Below, one piece after another: positions 25,485-36,928 of a stretch of DNA of 64,000 nt (position 1 is its first letter; every line of letters starts with the position of its first letter). Both the position numbers and the translations under genes were made by a program. The notes under the pieces are model-generated. The model was given only the letters and a program-made list of their open reading frames with translations, had not been told where the DNA came from and ran no database searches. Origin of the DNA: Rhabditoides inermis (Eukaryota; Nematoda; Chromadorea; Rhabditida; Rhabditidae). The stretch covers positions 562,001 to 626,000 of the forward strand of contig CAWZYM010000129.1 in NCBI GenBank assembly GCA_963966185.1. Direction: 5' to 3'.

Positions 25485-27049
25485 ACTGTAGGTTACCTGG
25501 GTACGGTAGGGTTACGGTAGGGGTACGATACTCGATATTGTGAGCCGCAATGCGTTGCGGTACGGCGAAACAAAAACACGAGGTTATAGGCAATGGAAAA
25601 GGAAAGTGAAAGGGTGTATATATTGCCCTCTGGACACTGGGGGTGCAGCGAGATCTCAGTTTACGATCCTTTCATGGCTCTCTCTCTCCCCTACCCCACC
25701 TCTCTCTCTCGACTCGTATTGAAGTGCGGAACCGGCAACAACAACTGAAAGACGAGACACGTCGTCTGGACAGTTCCGAAGACGTATGAATCATTAGCAT
25801 CGGATGTATTGACACACCAAGTTGACATGAGTCTAGTCTGCATGAGAGGGAAACTGAATTAGCGCCACTATGGAATGTGGCAAACATGACTGCAAGCCTC
25901 GCGACGTAGTTCATGCAAGCAGCCGTTGACATTTCGGGGAATTAGCATTTTGCAAAACTCGTATATGACAGGTGTTTCAAGCATGCGTCAATGGTGCGTG
26001 TGTGTGTGTTAATTTATTAAAACTGAGTTCATAGGTGTATGCGGAAAGTTTACGCGAGCAGAGACCGGCAAAGTGATTTCGCGAAGGTTGCTAAATGCTA
26101 TAGGCAGGTGTAGCGGCAGACATGAACTCAATTGATGAATGGTTGTGAAGACTATAAAAAGAGAGTGTGAGGGTGGCAAACGAATGTGGAATGTGTATTT
26201 GATCTCCTTGCAAATCCAGTTAGACTAAAATTGCAGAATTTTGTTTAAAATGAAACTGCGAAAAACCAAAATTTATATGTTTTAGTAAAATTTTACAGTA
26301 CAGCAGGGTTTAGCGAGCAAGTCATTTATACACGATTTTGATTTTTTCTGCCCGAAGAAAAAATGATCTCAGAAACAGAGAATCTAACGCAAAAGAGAAC
26401 ACGAAAAGTATAAACATTTCCAGATTTTGTCTATACTGCGGTTGACATGCAAATGACGAGAGTGGGGCGACCCCCGCAGACGCGGATAATTGCTTTCTTT
26501 GCAGGGAAACAACGTGTCACCAACAGCTATAACACATAGACGAGAGTTCGAACTCCGAAACGTTTGGTGGGCGAATCTGTGACGGCGGTCAGAGCGCCTT
26601 ATTGCATTCCGAGCCGGCCTGAAATTGTGGCATCGAAGCATCGCAGGCTCGTGTAATGCGCTTAGATTGCCAATGATTCCCTCTGTGAGAACCGGGCGCT
26701 CAGCCGAGAGCCAAACAATCGTCTCCGCTTTTTCTCATAGCTTCGGCTTACGTTTGCGCCTCTTTCGGGCGCACGCCAAAAATCTACTTTGCCTTCGCAG
26801 CCACGTCATTTCGGAATCAGGGCGGGAAATGAAATTACGGACAGCGCTAACGTTTGTAGGTGCTCAGTATGCAAAATAAAAATGCTGGGAATGAGTGCAC
26901 GTGTGAGAAGAAAAAAAAGAAAGAGAGTGCGAATCAGCTGATGGGAGAATCTGCGATAGAAGATGTTGCACATCCAACATCACTGGAATATTAGTGAAAG
27001 ACTCGCGTAAACTATTACGCTGATTGAGTGAGGCATTGTGAGTCAGAGC

Positions 27050-27088
<39 letters not shown>

Positions 27089-28081
27089 TCCTGGCACTCC
27101 TCCATACATCTTATGAAAAGCACGCGCATAAAAAAGTGGACCGGTACGCGGCGTTGCTAAGTGGCTTCGTTGAGATGTCTGTCTTTCTTTCTTCCCCTCT
27201 AACAACCATGAAACAAGGTTGAGGAAATGGGCTGAGAATTGGAAAACAACAAAGTACGGTGTGAGACTGAAGAAGAAGGAAATTGAAATGATGATGGGGG
27301 AAGTAGTTTTTTTCAAACGTGAGGACCCCTACGTAAAAGGGTTCTATCACGCAAGAGAGCTGTCTGCGCTCTCTGTGATGGCACACTGTCTCGTCTTACC
27401 CTAGCTCGTGTTTGAGCCTATATCACATCATCGATAGACACAAATTCACAGACATGAGCTATGAATTCATGAATTACAAATTACATCTAGATTACATCAA
27501 CTAGAAACTAGAACTAGAATTACAACAACTAACACATTTCTTTTTAATTCGAACGATAAAGGTGTGTTCAAGAGTTGAGAACACGAAATGTTTCGTTTGA
27601 CGCAGTTTTCTGTCCAATCTGCATAATCAATCTGCATAATCTTCAGCTGGTTCGATCTCGAGAGAGAGAGAGAGACGCCACAGCACAGGTGAAACCATGT
27701 GGAAAGAATAAATGTGGGGGAGGCGACGCATTTTCGATCCCCTCGAATATGAAACAATATGCGAAAAGCGTGATAAAAACAAGTGAGAGGGGTGGTGGTC
27801 ATGGAATAATCGTTGTTTGTAACATTGTAACCCAAACAATCGAATTTCGGCCTGCTAACGAAATGAGGTTACGTTATAGCTCATACTATATTATCAGCTA
27901 ATATCAGCTCCTAGCAAATTTAAGGTAATATTACACCCTCTACTCACTTATTTCAGAGAAATATGTGGGTTAAATGCGAAAATTATCTGCTTGTACTGCT
28001 ATGTTCAATACTCGTTGAACCGTATAGTACGTACTAACTACGGGAAACGAGACCAGCCCTTTTTATCCTCGAGAATAAATG

Positions 28082-28127
<46 letters not shown>

Positions 28128-28268
28128 ATAAACTGCGTTGTATAGTGACTAACAGTACTTTTTCTTTCACAAATTTTAACTAGAAGTAAAATTGCATACT
28201 AAATCTAGTAGTTCGCAAAGAGCAATAACTTCGCAACTGTCTCGCGAGAAATCCTGTGAGTTTCGCAC

Positions 28269-28322
<54 letters not shown>

Positions 28323-28587
28323 GAGAGAGAGATTAGACAGCGCATCCTGAGTGCTGGGTGGGATGGGAATGGGATCAACCGGACATGCAAATTACCAATC
28401 GCACTTATTAATACACGACTGGATGGAACCAGGAAGCTAGGTGCATCAAAAACAGCGAATGCATGAATATTGATGGTGGAACTTGGACCCGAATACGGAA
28501 CTACGGTCAACGATCACTTTTCTATCCACTCTTCCGCGCTCAGATTCTGTAGTATCGCTATATAGCGAGGGCGGGGTGAATAAATCA

Positions 28588-28869
28588 CTACCCGCTAGAC
28601 CTATAAACTAAAATGCTACTGTAGCTGGGGCGAACAACGGTGGTATAAGTGGATTTCGGAGACGCGGAAAAAGTAGCTGCGGAAGGAATAAGTGTTGGTA
28701 GTAAATCATAGGCGTAGGGATCGAACAACACACATTTTCCGGCATTTGGAATGGTCCCGAATGATGTTGGTTCGATTGCTGCATTTGCAAAAACGAGTTG
28801 CAGTACAAAACAGATAGCTGCTGAACCTAAACTGCAGAAAACACTTCGTTTAACAACGTGGTTGTGCAA
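28588..28869 (-). CDS. Hypothetical small secreted protein (weak)
   Basis: A single 93-codon frame. Near its N terminus it has a hydrophobic stretch, SLGSAAICFVLQLVFANAA, that could be a signal peptide, followed by a Ser/Thr/Pro/Tyr-rich remainder with one cysteine. An acceptor-like TTTTCTGCAG falls inside the hydrophobic region, so the true 5' part may be an intron. No homologue is recognised. It may be chance. Confidence 0.2.
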   Translation of the reverse strand: MHNHVVKRSVFCSLGSAAICFVLQLVFANAAIEPTSFGTIPNAGKCVLFDPYAYDLLPTLIPSAATFSASPKSTYTTVVRPSYSSILVYRSSG

Positions 28870-28974
28870 TTTTTTAGCAATATTCCATGGAAAATTGCAA
28901 AAACAAACTCGTAAATTGTATTAAAGTTGCAAAAACAAACTCGTTAATACGTTTCGAAGAGGTATCGAGAAAGC

Positions 28975-29250
28975 TCACATGAGAAGTGCACCCGTTCACA
29001 ATGAGGTTTTTCTATCAAAGTGAAATGGGAAATGGGAGGTAGCTATGGAATATCAAAACCTAACGTTGTCATCAAAACAAAACATAAGCCTACTTATGAA
29101 TTTCACAAGTAAATAAAAAGCATAGGGTCGTGAACGTGAAATGGGGATAGCATTTTTTGTCAAAGCAGTTTTTGATATCCCATGGCTACCTCCCAGTTTG
29201 ATAGAAAAAGCTCATTGCAATCGAGTGCACTTCCCATGTCAGGTGAAAGT
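28975..29250. repeat. Imperfect inverted repeat
   Basis: Arms of about 70 bp at roughly 28975-29048 and 29183-29250 are imperfect reverse complements, sharing blocks such as CTACCTCCCA, TTTGATAGAAAAA and GTGCACTTC. About 130 bp separate them. This could be a decayed fold-back element. Confidence 0.5.
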
Positions 29251-29738
29251 GGAACGCATAATTTTGAACCCATTCAGAACACTCTGCGGCTTCTCAGAAT
29301 CTCTCTATCAAGCAGGCACATTCCATGTAAGGTGAGAGAGAGAGGAGACTTGGCACATCTAGAACAGGGAACGCATAATGACCGAGTCACGAGCGGACAC
29401 TCTTCAGTTCAGTTCTTCAGAGACATCTTGGCGACATGGCAAAGACAGGAACTTCTGAGAATCAGGTGGGGTAGAGTGAGGGCGGACACGGACAGCTGCG
29501 ATGCCTCACCCTTCTACTCCCCCTCCCTCCCCCACCCACTCTCGACTCCGCCCCCTTTTGTGACAGAAGCGACATGCATTATATATAATATCAACCCCTC
29601 CTAACACCGCCTACTCGCCCCTTCTAGAAATAGGCGAATCATATATTTTTAGAATAAGGGTGGCACAAATATAGATGCAGAAGGCACTAAATGACGTGAC
29701 GTGACCGGATGTAGTGAGGTCACTGCGCATCGGAAGCG

Positions 29739-29787
<49 letters not shown>

Positions 29788-30276
29788 GTGACTTCCTATT
29801 AGGGCGAGGGACGTCAAGCAGGAGTGAGGTGGACGATTAATGAGCCAAGTCAGCGTATGCAAATGATTTCGGGGCAGAGAGTGTGGGAAGAGAGTAAAGA
29901 GGAAATGCTAATGCAGAAGAAATGGCGCAATGAGGTCACTAATACGACTCCCTTCAATCCACTACTGTGGAATGTGCTCTGGCCGCCCGTTCCCAATGCG
30001 TAACTTCCGGGATATATCAGATCCGGATGCATCATATTTTGCATTTCAATATCAAAATACGGTGACGTAATGTTGATTTCACGGACGGATTCCACTAATT
30101 TCTAACACCAGACATCGTCTGGGGAGGGAAAACTCAAAGCCCAGAGGAAAAAGTTCAATTTCAGAGGTGGGAGGAGAACCTAAACTGGTAACATGACGCG
30201 TCGGGGGAGTCGCGCTAGCACTGCTAATGCACACTTTAATCTAATCTCTCTCTCTCTCCCCTCTCTCTCTCCCTCC

Positions 30277-30324
<48 letters not shown>

Positions 30325-31194
30325 CACCCTCTCACCTACCCCGACCAAAAACCCACACGTCAACCAACCGCGGAAGCGAGAAAAGGACGAAACATATGAG
30401 TTTATTCCTTTTTACGCGTCTGTGTGTGTGAATAGATGGTCCCTTGAGATCTGAGGAGGAAGTCTGGCATTGTCTTGGTTCTATCGCTCCGTCCACCGAC
30501 TCCGAGCGTCGTAGATGTAGAGAAAAGCCATCGACAGCGTGCAGATCTGATATAAAAGTTGTTTCTTATGTTGGTTTTATTCTAATCTACAGTAGTCGCA
30601 TAGTTTGTTCTGATGTTCATAGTCCATACACCATACTCCACGCTTGTATATTCCGTCCGCACAGCATGCAAAACAAATTACCAACTAGTCACTAGTCAGG
30701 CAGTTTCGAGAAAAGTACGACCGGTGATGAAGCCACTTTTTCTATGTTTCCAGGAAGTATCGAGTATAATGTGAATGGCAAGAGACAACTTATTGTGAGT
30801 GAGTTGGAAACTATTCATGAGTTATGTAATTGAAACGTATGTATCTATAATGTAATACTCTCTGAACTTCGTCCTTTCGTCTACATTTGTCATTCGTCTG
30901 ACAAAATTACCAAATGTTCTTTGAAGACATAAAAACATTATATGTATACAGCATACATATTGTATGATTGAGGAACTGAGGTGAGGAGGTCATACATGAG
31001 TTTCAAGAAAGACACACCAACCTATATGCATTACCTAAACAATGCGGTGCACTTTTCACGACCAGTTCCTTTGCATTCCCAAATGTGATGTGTCCTAATA
31101 TCGAAACACAAACACTCGAGAATTCATGCCCTGTGTGGCGAGCGACCTTTTTCATTGTTTACTCTAGTTTAGAGTTACCAGTTACTCTATCACT

Positions 31195-32118
31195 TTACTC
31201 ACGCTGCGAAACAAATTCTCCTAATTACTAGTTGTAATTGTAGAACTTTGAACTCACCACACTGGCGAGCCATGTGACAACGAATGATGATGTGAGTACT
31301 TCTCCCACTATCAGAAGGAAACTGATACAGTACATCCCAGCGGCAAGCGAACAGAATAGACGCTCCTTGAATGATTAAGATCAGTGTTCTACTTCTAGTT
31401 TCTACTAGTTTCATAGTCATCATTATAGTTATCATAGTCATCTAAAAGTAGAACTAGATAGTCTTTTACTAATCAGTCATTCTGAAAAAGTGTGACCTTT
31501 GATGATGCCGCTTTCTAGACTCTACAGGAAGGTTCTGTATCTGAGTGAAACTTGCCTATATTTATCACGTTTGATTAGTACAGGAACAAAAAACTCATAC
31601 ATCACATTTCCTACAGTCACTATACTATTGTCTAAAATGTACTTCTTGGTGTAATTTCCATCTAATTTTGTAATTTCCAAATAGAGATAAAAGTGTTGAA
31701 AATATTCGGTAAAATGCAAGTTTGTAGTGAAGGGTGGAGAGAACGTGTGAAAACAAAACGAGGATGTTTTCTGTTATAGAGCCAGTGTTTCTGACAACTA
31801 TCTCTCTCTCTCTCTTTCCTTTTCACTGCATGTAATCGTCAAAAATCACATTTTGTGTGTTTGCCTAAAACCTAAAAGTACATGCGATAAGTTGATAAAC
31901 TGATTCTGTGAAACAGTCTAATTCTATCAGATTGATCAGAGAACGTGTCAGTGTCAATTGAGTAAAATATTGCAGACAATGGATTCTTACCATGATAGGA
32001 AAGTTGAATTTGTAGTATCGATCCATGCATCCACAGAAAGAGAGAAGAAACATAACAGAAGTCAACGCAACGAAGAAGACATTTACGCAGATGAGGGAGA
32101 AAATCTGAAATGTATTGC

Positions 32119-32179
<61 letters not shown>

Positions 32180-32422
32180 GCTAACCTGCGAGAACCCGTG
32201 CACCCGTCCATCACAATACAAGTAAACATCGTTTGGGAAGCAATATCCGTTGAGGAGAGCGCATGTCACGCCGCCAAACTGAAGGGTAGTGTAATTCGAC
32301 ACGTAAACAAGCAATAACATTGTTTCGAACAACAATTAACAACTCACAATCTGCATAATCTTGAGCTGGTTCGTTTTCCTCTCCAGTACGCCTTTGTCGA
32401 TGAAAAGTGGGGGAGCAACCAT
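31195..32422 (-). CDS. Small multi-pass membrane protein, MARVEL/tetraspan-like
   Basis: Five exons join in phase 0 to 132 residues: 32348-32422, 32186-32278, 31991-32104, 31258-31365, and a terminal 31195-31203 encoding Arg-Glu-stop. The start at 32422 lies 8 nt behind an acceptor-like TTATTCAG, suggesting trans-splicing. Hydrophobic segments: IMQIFGGVTCALLNGYC near residue 22, SLICVNVFFVALTSVMFLLS near residue 59, and MYCISFLLIVGEVLTSSFVV near residue 105. Arrangement and size resemble small MARVEL or tetraspan proteins, but no signature is decisive. The acceptor of exon 4 (ATTCAAG) is atypical, and an extra exon could lie in 31366-31990. Function unknown. Confidence 0.55.
32121..32176. repeat. 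(GA)n microsatellite
   Basis: A pure GA tract of about 56 bp between exons 2 and 3 of the small membrane-protein gene. It is a pyrimidine run on the transcribed strand, next to the acceptor. Confidence 0.97.
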
Positions 32423-33657
32423 GCTGGATTCTGAATAATAATAATTTATCCGTGTTTTTAACAACTCGTGCAAAAAAAGAAAAATGTACAAACATGACAA
32501 GAGGGGAAAAATACAACAAAACGATCTCAAATGGGGAGCCACCGTTGGAATGCTGGATGAAGCGAATACTCTGGGAAGTGTTGAAAGTGAATGTGTGTGC
32601 GAATAGCTTCACTGCCGAAGCGCCGCGGCTGATAGTGGTGATATCACATAATCAATCGATTCACTTGTGATTCATAGGCAAATGCGCGCGGGCGGGCGGG
32701 GAGAGCCCTTTTTCGACTGTGTGACTCATTCTCGGGCCACTCACTACTCACACATACTTTCTCTCTCTCCTTTCAATTCTTCCCGACAATACGTGGATAC
32801 TCTAGCGTGTATTTGTAATCATTGCACGACTACAAAATTAACTATAGCTCTCTTGCGTGCACAGAGAAACTAGAGAATATCGAATTTATACGAGCGAATT
32901 ATTACAACTTACAAACAACCATTATTACGGAGACATGTATATACAAGTACGGGATAGAAAAACACAGTAATTATGTTTCGAGAAACACGGCGAATCAATA
33001 TAGTGTGAAACGTATGAAATGATGGAATGCTTGAGTGGTGAGAGAGGAGGGAGAGAGTGAGAGGGTAGTGAGAGGATGTGGTGAGAGCGTAGTGAGTGGA
33101 CGGATGCATCTCGGTTGCACTCACGCTGCTTTCCGATTACCCTGCAATTAGAGATTTCCCCCTCAACGTTTCCACGCCTCATTTGCATGAGCCTTCATTT
33201 GCATGTGGGTACTGGTTACTAGTTAGTACGACTACAGCACTACAGCGGAGTAATTGTTCAATATGATAAGTGAATTACGGATTGGTCAAGTGTTCCGATA
33301 TCACCTGTCGTTCGTGCGAACCGCGCCGCGTATTCACGGTATACACTTCTTTTTGAAAAACACAGTCGAAAAGTGCAAGTGGTTTCGATTTTTCTATGAA
33401 TTACATTAGTCAAGGGATCGTTATGTGATCGTATTAGTGATGCTAGGCGCACCTATTAGAACCCTTGATAGTATGGTCATGGCATTCACAAAACACTGAT
33501 AAGACACTGTTATCACTACACTCTGAAGCTATGTACATACATAAATGCGGGCATATCATAACGAATCTAATAAACCGAGGGGAGAGGCAGTACATATATT
33601 TCGTGACTCAATATCCTCAGAACAACCGTAAACCACACATCCTATTCCTCTCCCAAG
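32423..33657. other. Intergenic DNA between membrane-protein and PAN/TSP1 genes
   Basis: Both flanking genes are on the minus strand. The region is AT-rich with scattered short open frames and one TACGTTTCA site at 33006 (minus orientation). No gene is supported. Confidence 0.5.
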
Positions 33658-36006
33658 TCAAAGAATCCACCCACATCTGAATATCCGGGCGCCCTTCATG
33701 GGTGGTCCGAAGAACTCGGGGCTCGTTTTGTCGACTTGCGAAGCCAGCACAGGGTGAGAAGGAGAACGGGCGGCTGAAAATACAATTAGTAGATTTCAGG
33801 GGCTACGTGAGAAAGAGCAACTGCCGTTTACTCACGAAACGGCAAGAACGGGTCCCGCGGCCTCTCCCCTGCTCCTCCTCCTCCACCTGCTCCTCCTCCT
33901 CCTCCAACCGGCGCATTCTCCAACCGCCTCTCCTCCCGAGCCAACTCGCCCATCATATCCTTCATCAGAGTCGACGGGATGCACGGCTCGGACTGGAAAT
34001 AGAATAGTACGATTCCGGTTGACGATCAATGTTTTAAAAAGGTTGTTAAATTGCACGTTAACATTTTTTCACGTGAATGTCTTTGTTTTCATGTGTTTTC
34101 ATATTAGCGATTAGACGCGGAAGTTGTTTTCCTATTATGATATCTGTTTTTTTCGAAATGTTTACCCAAGTGACTGTTGATAATGATAATGACAAAATAT
34201 TATCACAATAGAAACAGTTGTCTGAAACATGTATCACTCATTCAGCTGTTTCAGCTGTTGCAAACGGATATAGCATATAGTATAGCGTAATGGGAGGAAA
34301 GCCGAAAGTGGTTGTGTCTGGAGCTCTGGGGTGGGTGTGGAGTATGACTTCACTTTCCGGATGTCACTAAGTATGCGCCGAATTCAAGTTCCACTTAATT
34401 GTGCGTGGGGAAGCATGCAGCGTGTCAGCTGTTGCAAATACGGCACTCGTATTGTTGCAGTATTGGGGGAAAACCGCGGGGCCATGACGTCATTTGAGTC
34501 ACATTAGCGTCTTTAGCACATCACACACCACATCAGCTGAACGCTAATTGTTCAATGGGAAAAATAGTTCCGGTACCGTTTTGTTTTCTAATTTAGCAGG
34601 AAAGAAATCAAGCCAGGAGGGGGTCGGCAAACTTCTGCACTATTTTTTTAATTTTTTGTGAACATTTTCATATCACACGTTCCGCGTAAGAATCGGACGA
34701 GGTGGGACCTAGGAGCTGAATGTGTGCACATGGGAATTTTCAAGGGTGCTCTACAAGGTAGTGTCGGTGGTTTTGGTCCATTATGCAAGTTTGGTCAGTT
34801 AAGAAACCACTACCTCAAATCAGCCAGTTTATAACAGCTTGTTCAATTTGTCTTGGCATTATAAAACACTTTTCATATACACTGATTTTCGATTAACTCA
34901 AGTGTTAGGAAGATATGACCTAAAAAAAGAATATTTGCATATTTTCGATTTTTTGAGTATGTTCCGGCCCGCGACAATGGCAGCGGCATATACTAGTAAA
35001 AAACATAATTTGTTTAGTTTCCATGAATTTCATCACAGGAATCGAAGGTAACGTTTTCGACCATCCAAGCGATTGAAAGTTGGAGGTCAAGTACAGTATA
35101 TCGCAAAATTACAATTAATCATCACAATTAACAACCATATTTGTGTTAAAATATCAAATAACGTTTATTAACATAATCGACTCAACTTGATTCAATTTAC
35201 ATAGTTTATTCACGTTAAACTGTGCATCTCAGATGAAATGCTGATTTATCTGAATAATTTGAGATTTCACGAATAATAAACCAAACTAATGCCGAATCGA
35301 GTGTTTATTAGTGTTTATTTACATTATACAACTGTTATGTAAACAATTAGTCACTATTTATGGTTATATATAATATTTTGTACTTGACCTCCAACTTTCA
35401 ATCGCTCGTATGGTCAAAGACGTTTCCTTCGATTCCTGTGATAAAATTCATGGGAACTGAACAAAACTTGCTCTTTCTAATGGTGTGTACCGCTGCCGTT
35501 GTCGCGGGGCGAAACATTCTCAAAAAATTCAAAAATATGCTAACTTTCTTTTTTTTCAGGTCATTTCTTCCTAACACTTGAGTTAAACGAAAATCAGTTA
35601 ATATGAAAAGTGTTTTATAATGCTACGACAAATCGAACAAGCTATTAAAAAGATATTTTGGACTAAAACTGGCTGATTTGAGGTAGTGGTCCCTTAACTG
35701 ACCAAATTTGCATAACGGACCAAAACCACCGACACCACCTTGTAGAGCACCCTCGAAAACCCCCATGTGCACACATTCAGCTCCTAGGTCCCATCTTCCC
35801 GAAAGTCGTTTAATTCTCACGCGGAACGTGTGATATACTGTTTGCTCACTTAGTCATGCCCGTGCCACAGCTCTCTTTTCTGGTTTAGAAACGAACTCCG
35901 TGGAACAGGAATATCATTCATGGAATATGGATTTCTATTTTTGTTTACCCATAATTGTGGCATGAAATCATGCAAATGAAATCAACACTCTACTCTCGCG
36001 CGCGCG

Positions 36007-36075
<69 letters not shown>

Positions 36076-36895
36076 CCCCCACCTCGAGGTTTTTGATGCA
36101 GTCGGCGCACGCCCTCTCTCTGATCCGGAGGGCAGTCTCCCTGTCACACGCCGACCACTCCGACCACTCACCCACGTCAACCTGCAAGAGACGAGTGAAG
36201 ATCAGCAGGTATTGTTTATTTGTTGTTCAGTGATTCAGTCTGGCTGCCAGACCTACCAAGAAATTGTAATATTCATAAAATATATACATGTAATATGTGA
36301 GGGTGAACATAATGATGTAATACATGCAACTCACGACTCTGACCAGAGCGTATTTATTCATTTACTCAAAAGATGTGATCACCTCATCCCTCATATCAGC
36401 CAGCGTATTCACGCGCTGGTTGTCCGGATGCACCGGATGGGCAAGGGACGGCACGTGACCATCGTGCACGTGGGCGGAGCTAATGGGGGCGGAGCGAAGA
36501 CCCGAGTCGATCGGGCTGGAGGGAGTGTGGATGGGCTGCTGGAAAGAGTTGTCTGGGTTGAGAGGTGATGATGTCTAGACAGTCATGAATCGATAAATCG
36601 ATAAATCGATAAGACGGGGGAGAATCATTTCTAGTTACACGCGCCCAGCGGGATGCTCGCTTTCATTATCGTGCGTTCACCTCCCTCCCTCCCTCCTCTC
36701 TCTCTTCCTCTCTCTCTCTCTTCTTCCCCCCTCTCTCTCTCTCTTTTCCTCTCTCCCTCTCGCTGCCTCCCGACCCCTTCCCTTTCTCCCCTCTCTTTTT
36801 CTCTCTCTTTCTTTCTCTCTCTCTCTCTTTCTCACCACCTCCCACTCCCTCTCCTTCTCTCTCTCTCCTTCTCTCTCTCCTTCTCTCTTTCTCCT

Positions 36896-36928
<33 letters not shown>

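Larger units (their letters stand above)
25485..31194. other. Intergenic region, mostly without recognisable genes
   Basis: About 5.7 kb between the RFamide-like gene and the small membrane-protein gene. It holds (CT)n/(GA)n tracts (about 27050-27085, 28085-28125, 28270-28330, 29738-29785, 30245-30320), a weak secreted-ORF candidate at 28588-28869, and a small inverted repeat at about 28975-29250. At about 27630-27655 there is a short match to the first exon of the 31195-32422 gene. No RNA gene was found. Confidence 0.5.

Noticed and set aside
26384..26879. Coding frames on both strands
   Set aside because: Overlapping frames of similar length on both strands, no hydrophobic or domain pattern and no consistent splice context.
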